A DNA stretch of 32,380 nucleotides from Ferrovibrio terrae_B. GTDB lineage: Bacteria > Pseudomonadota > Alphaproteobacteria > Ferrovibrionales > Ferrovibrionaceae. A model generated the notes under the pieces. The model was not told the origin of the DNA. It was given only the letters and a program-made list of their open reading frames with translations, and did not search any database. Within the stretch, counting starts at the first letter, position 1. Each line of letters opens with the position of its first letter. The DNA lies in NCBI RefSeq assembly GCF_943371255.1, contig NZ_CALRUC010000041.1, positions 1 to 32,380 on the forward strand. The letters are read 5' to 3'. Shown here in pieces: positions 8,040 through 16,879 of this stretch. Both the position numbers and the translations under genes were made by a program.

Positions 8040-9698
8040 ATGTCGCTGCCGCCGCCGATCGATCAGACGCCTGCCTGGCGCGCGCTTGCTGCCCATGCCA
8101 CGGCCACGCGCAACCGGCATATGCGCGAGCAGTTCGCCAATGATCCGGCGCGCTTTGACAAACTGTCGTTCCGCTGCGGCAACCTCCTGCTCGACCTGTC
8201 GCGCCAGCGGATCGACAGCGAGACGGTAGAGCTGCTGCTCGACCTTGCCCGCGCCGCCGATGTGGAAGGCTGGCGCGACCGCATGCTGCGCGGCGAGCCG
8301 ATCAACACCACGGAAAACCGTGCCGCCCTGCACACCGCGCTGCGCCTGCCGGCCGGTGGCAGCCTGACCGTGGATGGTGCCGACATCGCCGCCCTGGTGC
8401 AGGGTGAATTGCAGCGCATGGGCGAGATTATCGCCGCAGTGCGCGAGGGCACCTGGCGCGGCATCACCGAAAAGCCGTTCAAGAGCGTGGTGGCGATGGG
8501 GATCGGTGGCTCCGACCTGGGCCCGCGCATGGCGCTGGAGGCGCTGACCGCCGACAAGCTGCCCGGCATCGACATCCATTTCGTCAGCAATGTCGATGGC
8601 ACCGACATTGCGCGTACGCTGGAGAAATGCGAGGCCGAAACCACGCTGTTCGTGATTGCCTCAAAGACTTTCACCACCCAGGAAACCATGACCAATGCCG
8701 AAACGGCGCGGTCGTGGCTGCAGGAAAAGCTCGGCCCCGGCATCATCGACTGGCCGCGGCATTTCCTTGGCCTGTCGGCCAATACCGGCGTGCCGAGCAA
8801 GTTCGGCATCCGGCCCGAACAGGTGCTGCAGTTCTGGGACTGGGTCGGCGGGCGCTATTCGCTGTGGTCGGCGATCGGTTTTCCCATCGCGCTCGGCATT
8901 GGCATGGACAAGTTCCGCGAAATGCTGGACGGCGCGCATGCCATGGACCGCCATTTCGCCACCACGCCGCTGAACGAGAACCTGCCGGTGCTGATGGCGC
9001 TGGCCGGGGTGTGGAACGTCAACTTCCTCGGCTCGCCGGCGCTCGCCGTGCTGCCCTATGACCAGGGCCTGTCCAAGCTGGCGCCGTATCTGCAGCAGGC
9101 GGACATGGAGAGCAACGGCAAGGGCGTCGACCGCTGGGGCCGGCCATTGGGCTATGCCACCGGACCCATCGTGTTCGGCGAGCCCGGCACCAATGGCCAG
9201 CATGCCTTCTACCAGCTGCTGCATCAGGGGCCGGAAGTCATCGCCTGCGATTTCATCGCGCCGCTGAAGAGCCGCTATCCGATCGGGCGCCACCACGACA
9301 TGCTGCTGGCCAATGTCTTCGCCCAGGCCGAGGCGCTGATGCGTGGCCGCACCCGCGCCGAGGCCGAGGCTGAACTGCGCGCCGCCGGCGCCGATGATGC
9401 GACCGTTGCGCAACTGGCGCCGCACAAGGTGTTCCCGGGCAACTGGCCGAGCACCACCATCCTGCTGCCGCAGGTCGATCCCTACCACCTCGGCATGCTG
9501 ATTGCGTTGTACGAGCACAAGATTTTCGTGCAGGGCGCGATCTGGGGCGTCAATTCCTTCGACCAGTGGGGCGTCGAACTGGGCAAGCAGCTGGCCAAGC
9601 CGATCCTGGAAGAGCTGACCGATGCTTCGGTACAGCATCCGCATGACAGCGCCACCAGCGGCCTGATTGCTCTGGCGCGCAGCCAGCCCCGGTCGTAA
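8040..9698 (+). CDS. pgi: glucose-6-phosphate isomerase
   Basis: Interconverts glucose-6-phosphate and fructose-6-phosphate in the cytoplasm; 552 residues, typical for the bacterial long form. Family signatures are visible. They are the phosphate-binding stretch AMGIGGSDLGPRMALEA, GTNGQHAFYQLLHQG, and the C-terminal signature ending SFDQWGVELGKQLAK, which carries the catalytic lysine region. The ATG follows a GGAGG at 4-5 bases. It is the third gene of the glpX-pgm-pgi block. No clear intrinsic terminator follows; a short CCGCG/CGCGG dyad at about 9704-9718 lacks a U tract. Confidence 0.97.
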   Translation: MSLPPPIDQTPAWRALAAHATATRNRHMREQFANDPARFDKLSFRCGNLLLDLSRQRIDSETVELLLDLARAADVEGWRDRMLRGEPINTTENRAALHTALRLPAGGSLTVDGADIAALVQGELQRMGEIIAAVREGTWRGITEKPFKSVVAMGIGGSDLGPRMALEALTADKLPGIDIHFVSNVDGTDIARTLEKCEAETTLFVIASKTFTTQETMTNAETARSWLQEKLGPGIIDWPRHFLGLSANTGVPSKFGIRPEQVLQFWDWVGGRYSLWSAIGFPIALGIGMDKFREMLDGAHAMDRHFATTPLNENLPVLMALAGVWNVNFLGSPALAVLPYDQGLSKLAPYLQQADMESNGKGVDRWGRPLGYATGPIVFGEPGTNGQHAFYQLLHQGPEVIACDFIAPLKSRYPIGRHHDMLLANVFAQAEALMRGRTRAEAEAELRAAGADDATVAQLAPHKVFPGNWPSTTILLPQVDPYHLGMLIALYEHKIFVQGAIWGVNSFDQWGVELGKQLAKPILEELTDASVQHPHDSATSGLIALARSQPRS

Positions 9699-9768
9699 TC
9701 TGGCCGCGCCGGTCGCGGTGGGGTGATCGGCAGGTCCGGGGCTATCATCATTTGAGAGTGCGGCCGCC

Positions 9769-10911
9769 ATGAGCGAAGCCGATGCCGTGCGCCAAGACGC
9801 GGTCAAACAGGGTATGCGGGAAATCGATTTCGTCCTGCATTCCTCCTGGCGCCTGGGGAAAACCATTGTCGCCGGCTGGAGCCATGATGGCCGCCGGGCC
9901 AGTTTCTGTTTTTCCGAACCCTATATGGTACTCGGCAGCGCCGAAGAACTGCCGCGCCTGGTGCGCGGCCGGCGCCTGATGGAAGCCCCGGTCTTCGCCG
10001 AGACCTGCAAGATGCTGCGCGCCCGCCCGCTGACCATGGACCTGCCCTTCACCGTCGGCACCGGCAAGGGCGAGGTCAATCCGCTGCTGATCGAGAATCT
10101 GGTCAAGCGCTATACGATCAGCGCGACCGAGAGCCGCGCCGTGATCCTGTTCGATATCGTCAGCTTCTCCAAGCACACGCCGCTGGAGCAGGTGGCGCAG
10201 CTCTCCTCACTGGAATATTCGATCAACTCCGCCGCCAAACGGCTCAACCAGGTGGGCCTGCGCACCGAACTGGCGCGCTCGACCGTGGGCGACGGCTTCT
10301 ATGTCTGGAATCGCGGCGAAGGCGTCGATGCCGATCTGCGCAGCTGGCTGGCACTGCTGCTGATCCTGGCCGACAATGCGCTGGCGCGGCAGAAGGGCAA
10401 TGCGAAACTGGTGCCCACGTTACGTGCTGCCTTCAGCATCGGCAGCCATTTCTCCTACCACCAGGTGGAAGGCACCACACCGCGCGGCTTTGAATATATC
10501 GTCGGCGAGGTCACCATCACGCTGGCCCGCATCATCGCCAAGGCGCTGCCGGGCCAGATCCTGATCGGCCAGTTCCAGCGCGAACTCGGCGGCGTGGCCG
10601 GCACCAGCATCGAGACGCTGGGCTTCCTCGCGCGCGCCGAACAGGTGGCCAGCTCCCTGTCGGGACTGGAGGTCGGCCATGCCGCCCTGTTGGGCCTGCG
10701 CAGCATCACCACGACGCCCGGTGACAAGGCCGGTATCGCGGTCTACCGCATCGGCGACAAGCACGGCTATACCCATCAGGCCTTCAACACGCGGGTGACG
10801 GTGGAGCGCGAGAATTGCGACCCGTTGATGCTGGGCCGCACCGGCAGCGATCTGGCCGGCTTCGCCGCCGAGCCGGCCGCCTATGATGCGAAGGCCGCGC
10901 TGAAGCGTTAG
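9769..10911 (+). CDS. class III nucleotide cyclase-like protein with degenerate active site
   Basis: A 380-residue soluble protein. Residues about 122-275 resemble a class III adenylate/guanylate cyclase domain in order. The first metal Asp is in VILFDIVSFS (D129) and the second in TVGDGFYVW (D175). Next comes a GEVTITLARI segment at 246-255 aligned with the canonical G-D-x-V-N-x-A-x-R, then the PGQIL ending near 261-265. The invariant Arg is kept (R254), but the transition-state Asn position is occupied by Ile (I250), so ordinary cyclase activity is doubtful. The N-terminal 120 residues (with HSSWRLGKTIVAGWSHDGR) and the C-terminal 80 match nothing I know. No membrane segment or receiver is seen. 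It follows pgi by 70 bases and converges on an unrecognised gene pair. It could be an atypical cyclase, a nucleotide sensor or a scaffold. Confidence 0.7.
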   Translation: MSEADAVRQDAVKQGMREIDFVLHSSWRLGKTIVAGWSHDGRRASFCFSEPYMVLGSAEELPRLVRGRRLMEAPVFAETCKMLRARPLTMDLPFTVGTGKGEVNPLLIENLVKRYTISATESRAVILFDIVSFSKHTPLEQVAQLSSLEYSINSAAKRLNQVGLRTELARSTVGDGFYVWNRGEGVDADLRSWLALLLILADNALARQKGNAKLVPTLRAAFSIGSHFSYHQVEGTTPRGFEYIVGEVTITLARIIAKALPGQILIGQFQRELGGVAGTSIETLGFLARAEQVASSLSGLEVGHAALLGLRSITTTPGDKAGIAVYRIGDKHGYTHQAFNTRVTVERENCDPLMLGRTGSDLAGFAAEPAAYDAKAALKR

Positions 10912-10978
10912 GCCGAGGCCGTGACACCGCTGGCGCCGGCAAACAGCATACCTTCGACATCGCGGAGGAGAGACGGCA

Positions 10979-12394
10979 TCAGGCCGGCATCTTTTCAATG
11001 GCAGCGAGGCCATCCTTCATCAGCTTGCCGGCAGCAGCACCGCCGCTGACCAGTTCCAGCATGCGCACTGCACCATACAGCTGCTGCCGCGCTGCGTCCT
11101 TGCCCAGTGCATTCAGCTTGCCTGACTTGATATCGGCGATCAGCGTGCTGCCGCCCTGCTCGATCTGGCCGCCCAGCTGCTTCAGCGTGTTGCCGACATC
11201 CTTGTCGGCGCCGATCTCGCCAGCGACGCGCGCAACCTTCTGGATCGCATAAACGCGATCCTCGGCCTGCAACTTCGCCGCGAAGATTGCTTCCTTCACT
11301 GCCGCTTCCTGGCCCAGCTCGATGGTCGTCGGCGTCGCCAGCGCATCGAGAATCTTGGTATCGGCACCAGCCAGCACACCGGTTTTCACCATGTCGCGCA
11401 GTTTGCCGCCGGCCGCATCCATCTCGGGTTGCGGGCCTTCGGCCATGCCATCGGCCTTCAACCGGCCGATCATCACCACGAAATCATCGACCATGCCGGC
11501 GATATTGCCGGCTTCCATCTTGGCCGTATCGGCACGGCCGATCGTCTTGAAGAACCGCTTGCTGTCGCCGCTGATCATGCGGCGGGCATACTGGCCGGGC
11601 TTGAGACCGGCGATGCCGGTCGGCATTTCGGCCAGCGCATCAAAGATCGGCAGCGCCTGGAACGGATCGCTCAGACGCGCCAGCACGAAGGCGATCATGT
11701 AGCCCGGCAGGCCGGCACCGCTGGAGCACAGCTCCGCATAGCCGTCCTTGATCGCCTCGACCTGCATCTCGAGCAGCTTGCCAACCGGCTTCGGCGACAT
11801 GTCGTCGCGCAGTTTCTCCAGCGCGGCCGCCACTTCCAGAATCCCCATCATATCGACGAGGTCGAGATAGACCGTTTCGCCGCCCAGCTTGCCGACCAGT
11901 TCGGCGCGATAGGCCGGATCGCTGTCGGCACGGCTGAGTTCCTCGCGCAGGCGGCGGGCGACAATGCCCCACAGGGTGGCACCCAGCTTGGGGATGCGCG
12001 GATCGGCATCGGCACCGATGGCCGGCGCCGCCGAGGCGCGCAGGCTGGCTTCCAGTTCCTTCACGGCGGCCTGATCCAGGCTCTGCACGATAAAATCCCA
12101 GCAGGGCGCCAGCGAGGCGCGCGAGATGCGGCCGAACTGCTTGTCGCCGTCTTCAGGGATGATCAGCAGATCTTCGAAAGGATGGCAGCAAATGCGCTGC
12201 AGGGTCAGGTGCCGCGGCGGGCGGGTCTTGGCCAGACGCGGCCGCAGCGTGCCAAGCGCAGCATCCGCCAGAGCCGCCGAGAGAATGACCGCACGCGAGC
12301 GCTCGATCAGAAGCGTGAGCTGCGCCACCTTCTCATCGGGAATCTCGAACAGCTTGCGCTCGATATCACGCAGCTCGGATGCAAGATCGGTCAT
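10979..12394 (-). CDS. hypothetical cytosolic protein, second gene of an ATGA-coupled pair
   Basis: I do not recognise this 471-residue protein. It has no signal peptide and no clear membrane segment. Most of it looks alpha-helical, beginning with a heptad-like stretch (ELRDIERKLFEIPDEKVAQLTLLIERSRAV is broken by one Pro). It continues with repeated Ala/Leu/Lys-rich segments and a Gly-rich C-terminal part. A possible landmark is QRICCHPFEDLLI near residue 70, with adjacent cysteines and a His. The ATG at 12394 was chosen because it overlaps the upstream stop as ATGA, a classical translational-coupling arrangement; the frame extends 22 residues further 5' but inside the neighbour. The partner upstream is also unknown. 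The pair converges on the cyclase-like gene with a 67-base gap. Codon use resembles the neighbours, with no sign of recent transfer. Confidence 0.75.
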   Translation of the reverse strand: MTDLASELRDIERKLFEIPDEKVAQLTLLIERSRAVILSAALADAALGTLRPRLAKTRPPRHLTLQRICCHPFEDLLIIPEDGDKQFGRISRASLAPCWDFIVQSLDQAAVKELEASLRASAAPAIGADADPRIPKLGATLWGIVARRLREELSRADSDPAYRAELVGKLGGETVYLDLVDMMGILEVAAALEKLRDDMSPKPVGKLLEMQVEAIKDGYAELCSSGAGLPGYMIAFVLARLSDPFQALPIFDALAEMPTGIAGLKPGQYARRMISGDSKRFFKTIGRADTAKMEAGNIAGMVDDFVVMIGRLKADGMAEGPQPEMDAAGGKLRDMVKTGVLAGADTKILDALATPTTIELGQEAAVKEAIFAAKLQAEDRVYAIQKVARVAGEIGADKDVGNTLKQLGGQIEQGGSTLIADIKSGKLNALGKDAARQQLYGAVRMLELVSGGAAAGKLMKDGLAAIEKMPA

Positions 12395-13500
12395 ATCCGT
12401 TTCCGCTTCACGTTCTCGACGCGCCGGACCATCTCGATATCGAGAGAGCCCGAATTCCACCCCTCAAGCGCGCGCACCTGCATGCGCGTATTTTCCTGCA
12501 TCGCCGCCAGATTTGGCCGGTTTGCGGCTTCCTTATCCGGAATAATGGGCAGAACTCGATAAATTTCCGTTACTGCGGCGCGCTGGTGATCGCGATCCTG
12601 CCCTTCGGCGTCCTTCCACAGCAGAAGGATGAATTCCCAGCCGTCCACCGTCCACCACAATCGGTCGATATCGCGCTGCAGCGCCTCGGTGGCTTTCTCC
12701 CAATTGGATAGGACACGCTCGGCATACTCGACCGGGCGTATAGCCGCCGCCGCCAGATCGCGGGCGAAATCGTCGGTGAAGAAAGCCACCTTGGCGATGC
12801 CGCGGGCCAGATAGGCGGCTTCGGATTTATCGTTGTCGGCCCAGTGATTCAGACTCTGGCCCAGATTGCCGATGCCGCTGATCAGCCGGCGCAGGCGGGC
12901 TTCCTTGGGCATGCCCGGCATGCCCAGCGGCGAGATGAACTGGCCCCAGCGCTCCAGGCGATCGTACAGTTCATTGGCCGTGGTGCCGAACTTCTTGGCG
13001 ATCTCGCCAAGCCCGGAGCGGATACGGTCGCGGCCGGAGGCCGAGGTGAAATCCGAGACATGCAGGGCCATCTGGCCACCGGAAAGTTTTTCCAGCGCCG
13101 ATTTGAACAGGTAGTACCGGGTCAGCAGAACCTCGTTCTCTTCCTCGGTGATGGCTTCCTCGGCGCTGCGCTGCGCTTCAGGTCCGGCCAGGCCGGTGCG
13201 CGCGGTCTCCAGCGTTGCCATGCGCACATCCGGCGGCAGGCAGGAATTGCGCTTGAAGATTTCTTCCTGCAGCGCGCGGTCGTGCATGGTGAGCTGGAAG
13301 ATTTCGGGCACATCCTTCCAGCGGATGACATAATTGCCCTTCACGCCGGAAAATGCCGAAACGGTGAGTTCAAGATTGTCGCGGCTGTCCATCCGCACGC
13401 GTGCCTGATTCAGCGCCGGCGTGGTGAACGCAACAGCCGTCCCGCGCTCCTCGAACTTCGCGGGCTGAAACTGCGACGCGGACCCTCTTGGAAAATTCAT
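12391..13500 (-). CDS. hypothetical cytosolic protein, first gene of an ATGA-coupled pair
   Basis: I do not recognise this 369-residue protein. It has no signal peptide or membrane segment. An N-terminal part of about 75 residues looks beta-rich (RGTAVAFTTPALNQARVRM, then FSGVKGNYVIRWKDVPEIFQL). The remaining part is mostly helical, with an acidic EEAITEEENE stretch near 114-123. A Trp-dense segment, RLWWTVDGWEFILLLW, spans 280-295. The highly basic C-terminus ends VKRKRI. The ATG at 13500 is preferred over longer frame extensions because those run into the Nudix coding region at 13580; purine-rich GGGCAGGGG precedes it. Its stop overlaps the next gene as ATGA, so the two products are probably made together and may interact. 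Function unknown. Confidence 0.72.
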   Translation of the reverse strand: MNFPRGSASQFQPAKFEERGTAVAFTTPALNQARVRMDSRDNLELTVSAFSGVKGNYVIRWKDVPEIFQLTMHDRALQEEIFKRNSCLPPDVRMATLETARTGLAGPEAQRSAEEAITEEENEVLLTRYYLFKSALEKLSGGQMALHVSDFTSASGRDRIRSGLGEIAKKFGTTANELYDRLERWGQFISPLGMPGMPKEARLRRLISGIGNLGQSLNHWADNDKSEAAYLARGIAKVAFFTDDFARDLAAAAIRPVEYAERVLSNWEKATEALQRDIDRLWWTVDGWEFILLLWKDAEGQDRDHQRAAVTEIYRVLPIIPDKEAANRPNLAAMQENTRMQVRALEGWNSGSLDIEMVRRVENVKRKRI

Positions 13501-13579
13501 CCCCTGCCCGACAATAGATAGCGGAAACCCCACCCCTACTAAACCATAAGGCGGGTGCGGCGCAAACCGCCCGGCCGGG

Positions 13580-14008
13580 TCAGACCAGCCAGGCGCGCGA
13601 TTTTTCGATGACCCGGACCGTCTCGTCCCACAGGTCGAATCGGTGCAGGTCGGCCGGATCGACCCAGGCCACGGCGGCGGCATCGTCGCCGGCCACCGCC
13701 TCGCCACTGACCCAGCGGGCGACGAAGTCGATGATCGTATAGTGATAGAGCACCTGGCCGCTGGCATCCTTTTGGATCGAATCGATCACCTCGACCAGGC
13801 CCAGCAGTTCGATCTGCACGCCGGTCTCCTCGGCGATTTCCCGGTGGATGCCGGCCTGCACGGTTTCGCCCAGATGCTGGGCGCCACCCGGCAGGCTCCA
13901 TATCCCGGCCCGCGGGGGATTGCCGCGCTGGATCATCAGGACCTGGCCATCCTTCCAGACAATGGCACCGAGCCCGACCAGCGGATTCGGGGGGTATTCA
14001 CGCGGCAT
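13580..14008 (-). CDS. Nudix hydrolase
   Basis: A 142-residue single-domain Nudix protein that hydrolyses a nucleoside diphosphate linked to another group, in the cytoplasm. A perfect Nudix box G-x5-E-x7-REI-x-EE-x-G-V spans residues 42-64, with metal-binding glutamates E57, E60 and E61. The fold opens with VGLGAIVWKDGQVLMIQRG, as in the MutT/ADP-ribose pyrophosphatase-like group. The ATG at 14008 has GGAG about 8 bases upstream; a longer open frame 5' of it runs into the promoter region and the P450 gene. It is divergent from the P450 gene across 65 bases. The substrate (ADP-ribose, an oxidised nucleotide, NADH or other) cannot be inferred from what is visible. Confidence 0.92.
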   Translation of the reverse strand: MPREYPPNPLVGLGAIVWKDGQVLMIQRGNPPRAGIWSLPGGAQHLGETVQAGIHREIAEETGVQIELLGLVEVIDSIQKDASGQVLYHYTIIDFVARWVSGEAVAGDDAAAVAWVDPADLHRFDLWDETVRVIEKSRAWLV

Positions 14009-14073
14009 GCCTTTGTCTCCATACTTGGCCGTCTGATGGGCACCACGATAACAAAAAACCGGAGGAAAGACCC

Positions 14074-15297
14074 GTGACGGTGCTGTTCGATGCCCGCAAT
14101 GCTGCGGTGATTGCCGACCCGTATCCGGCGCTGGCCCGGCTGCGTGAGGCCGACCCGGTTCACTGGGACGCGAATCTGGGCGGCTGGATGCTGACCCGTT
14201 ACGACGATATCCGCCGCAGCTTGCGCGATCCGCGCCTGTCGTCGGACCGCATGCGGCCATTCTTCGCCCATCTGTCCGATGAGGCGCGCGGCAGCCTGGC
14301 CGATCTTGGCGCCCATATGGCGCTCTGGGCCGTGTTCAACGATCCGCCGGACCACACACGCCTGCGGGGCCTGATGAACCGCGCCTTCACCACCGCGGCC
14401 ATCGCCGCTCTGCGCCCCAAAGTGGCCGCCATCGTCGAGAACCTGGTCGATGACCTGCTCGCCCAACCCGAGCCCGACTTCATCGAATGCTTTGCCTATC
14501 CGCTGCCGGCCACCGTGATCGCCCTGCTGATCGGCGTGCCGCTGGAGGATGTCGACCTGCTCAAGCGATGGTCCGACGATCTGGGCAGTTTCGTGCTGGC
14601 CTCGCGGCTGTCGGCGGACAAATACAGCCGCGCCAATGCGGCGATCCGCGAGATGAACAGTTATTTCGGCGATCTGGTGGAGGCCCGCCGCCGCAATCCG
14701 GCCGAAGATGTCGCCTCGGCCATGGTGGCAGCACAGGAGCGCGGCAACTTCCTCAGCCGCGATGAGCTGGTGGCGGCCTGTGTGCTGCTGCTGTTCGCCG
14801 GCCATGAAACCACCACGCATCTGATCGGCAATGGCCTGCTGGCCCTGCTGCGGCACCCGGAACAGATGCGCCAACTGCGTGAAGGCCGCCATAACGATGC
14901 GCTGGTTGCCAACGCGGTCGAGGAAATGCTGCGCTGGGATGGCCCATCCCTGGCCCAGGTGCGCGTTGTGGCGGCAGACTATGAGCTGGACGGGCGTGTC
15001 ATGAAGGCCGGCGAGCGCGTCTTCCAGATGCTGGCTGCCGCCAACCGTGATCCCGGAACCTTCGCCGAACCCGACCGTTTTGACATTTCGCGCAGCGACA
15101 GCAATCGGCATCTCACTTTCGGCTTCGGCATCCATTTCTGTCTCGGTGCGCCGCTGGCCCGGCTGGAAGGCCAGGTCGCTTTCCCGATCCTGCTGGAGCG
15201 GCTGCGCGACATCGCCCTGGCCGCACCGCCGGACTGGAGTGACTCGATCGTGGTGCGCGGTCTGAATGGATTGCGCATCCATTGTACGGCGGCCTGA
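14074..15297 (+). CDS. cytochrome P450
   Basis: Bacterial soluble P450 of 407 residues. The oxygen-activating I-helix motif AGHETT is at 242-247. The K-helix ExxR is E284-M-L-R287. The heme-binding loop FGFGIHFCLGAPLARLE has the thiolate ligand C356. All essential elements are intact. It starts with GTG at 14074, preceded by a strong GGAGG site. A candidate promoter (TTGGCC, 16 bases, GATAAC) lies in the 65-base gap to the divergent Nudix gene but is weak. No ferredoxin or ferredoxin reductase is nearby, so electrons must come from proteins encoded elsewhere. The substrate cannot be inferred; bacterial P450s of this class hydroxylate fatty acids, terpenes and other hydrophobic compounds. Confidence 0.95.
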   Translation: MTVLFDARNAAVIADPYPALARLREADPVHWDANLGGWMLTRYDDIRRSLRDPRLSSDRMRPFFAHLSDEARGSLADLGAHMALWAVFNDPPDHTRLRGLMNRAFTTAAIAALRPKVAAIVENLVDDLLAQPEPDFIECFAYPLPATVIALLIGVPLEDVDLLKRWSDDLGSFVLASRLSADKYSRANAAIREMNSYFGDLVEARRRNPAEDVASAMVAAQERGNFLSRDELVAACVLLLFAGHETTTHLIGNGLLALLRHPEQMRQLREGRHNDALVANAVEEMLRWDGPSLAQVRVVAADYELDGRVMKAGERVFQMLAAANRDPGTFAEPDRFDISRSDSNRHLTFGFGIHFCLGAPLARLEGQVAFPILLERLRDIALAAPPDWSDSIVVRGLNGLRIHCTAA

Positions 15298-15403
15298 CAG
15301 CCGAGCCGCCCGCTGCCAGCCTGGGAATGGTGTTTTTGCTTCGGATACGGATATTCTTGGATAAAATGAACAATGTCAGCCCGTTAGGATACCGTACCAC
15401 GCC

Positions 15404-16861
15404 GTGAGCATTACCCTGCCCATCATCAAGGCGCGCATCCCGATTCAGGTCGCCCTCCTGATTGGCGGCTTTGCCGTGCTGGTGACGATGAGCCTCACCT
15501 CGCTATGGCTGTCGCATGAATCCGACCGTGCCTCGGAAGACGTCGCCCATACGCTGGAGGTGAATGCCGCCATCGTGACCTATCAGGGCGCCTTGCGTCG
15601 CGCCGAGAGCGGCCAACGCGGCTTTCTGCTGACCGGCGACCCGGCCTATCTGAACGATTATGAAATCGGCCGGCGCCGGCTGGGTGAAATTCAAAAAGAT
15701 CTGGAAGCGCTGATCTCCGACAATTCACAGCAGCTTCAGAAGCTGCAGACGATTTTGCCGCCACTGAAGAACAAGCTGGACGAACTGCAGCAGGCCATCG
15801 ATCTGAAGCAGGCCGGTCGCGAAACCGAACTGCAGGCCCTGCTGCGGTCGAATGCCGGCCTGGACGCCATGAACCAGATTCTGGGGCAGATTCTCTCGAT
15901 GCTGAACGACGAGCGCAGCTTGCTGAACCAGCGCAGGGAATACTCGGATCGCACCAACATCCTGCTGTTCGCCGTCAATTTCGCCGGCGGCCTGATCATC
16001 GCCATCCTGGCACTCGCGTCGATTTCCCTGATCCGCAAGCGCAGCCATCAGCTGGCCCTGGCCCATGCCGAACTGGAGCAGGCCAATCGAGGCCTGGAAG
16101 AACGTGTCGCCGAGCGCACGGCCGATCTGCGTGAGGCGAATGACGAGATCCAGCGCTTTGCGTTCATTGTCAGTCATGACCTGCGCTCGCCACTGGTGAA
16201 TATCATGGGCTTTACCAGCGAGCTGGAAGCCCTGGAGAATGAGATTTTCTCCGATACCGAGATCACGCCGGAACAGCGCGAGATGCAGCGCAAAGACGTG
16301 GCCGAGGCGCTGGGCTTTATCAAAACCTCGATCGGCAAGATGGACCGGCTGATCAAAGCCATCCTCAACCTGTCGCGTGCCGGCCGGCGCGAGTTCCATC
16401 CGCAACCGGTGTCGCTGGACAATCTGTTCAAATCCCTGATCGGCGATGTCACCCATCGCCTGCAGGAGATCGGTGGCCAGATCGATCTGAGTGCCGTTCC
16501 GGATATCGTCAGCGACCGGCTTGCCCTGGAGCAGATTTTTTCCAACCTGATCGACAATGCGATCAAATACCGGCGCGATGACCGGCCGGTGCAGATCGAG
16601 ATCGACAGCGAGGAACGCGGCAATTTTGTCATCATCCGGGTCGCCGATGACGGACGCGGTATCGAGAAAAGAGACTACGAGCGCATTTTTGAGCTGTTCC
16701 GCCGTGCCGGTGCGCAGAATCGCCCCGGTGAGGGTATCGGCCTGGCACATGTGCGTGCCCTGGTGCGGCGTCTGGGCGGCAGCATCCGGGTCGACAGCAT
16801 CGTTGGACAAGGCACCACGTTTACCGTAATTCTACCGAAGCGGTGGATTGCGGTTGCCTGA
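15404..16861 (+). CDS. CHASE3-domain sensor histidine kinase
   Basis: Inner-membrane sensor kinase of 485 residues. One transmembrane helix is at about 12-37. A periplasmic CHASE3-like four-helix sensor follows at about 40-185, with the characteristic ALRRAESGQRGFLLTGDPAYL region. A second helix lies at about 186-210 and a coiled segment at about 215-250. The phosphoacceptor box is FIVSHDLRSPLVN (H258). The ATPase domain has the N box NLIDNAIKY (N385), G1 VADDGRGI and G2 GEGIGLAHV. The start is GTG at 15404; no earlier in-frame start exists, and the ribosome site is poor. A single receiver gene follows 18 bases downstream and is the likely partner. The AT-richer 15335-15370 region upstream may hold the promoter. 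The stimulus is unknown. Confidence 0.94.
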   Translation: MSITLPIIKARIPIQVALLIGGFAVLVTMSLTSLWLSHESDRASEDVAHTLEVNAAIVTYQGALRRAESGQRGFLLTGDPAYLNDYEIGRRRLGEIQKDLEALISDNSQQLQKLQTILPPLKNKLDELQQAIDLKQAGRETELQALLRSNAGLDAMNQILGQILSMLNDERSLLNQRREYSDRTNILLFAVNFAGGLIIAILALASISLIRKRSHQLALAHAELEQANRGLEERVAERTADLREANDEIQRFAFIVSHDLRSPLVNIMGFTSELEALENEIFSDTEITPEQREMQRKDVAEALGFIKTSIGKMDRLIKAILNLSRAGRREFHPQPVSLDNLFKSLIGDVTHRLQEIGGQIDLSAVPDIVSDRLALEQIFSNLIDNAIKYRRDDRPVQIEIDSEERGNFVIIRVADDGRGIEKRDYERIFELFRRAGAQNRPGEGIGLAHVRALVRRLGGSIRVDSIVGQGTTFTVILPKRWIAVA

Positions 16862-16879
16862 GGTCCGAGAGGAAAGGTC

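Noticed and set aside
9704..9718. CCGCG/CGCGG dyad after pgi as an intrinsic terminator.
   Set aside because: Only five pairs and no U tract; could be chance in GC-rich DNA.
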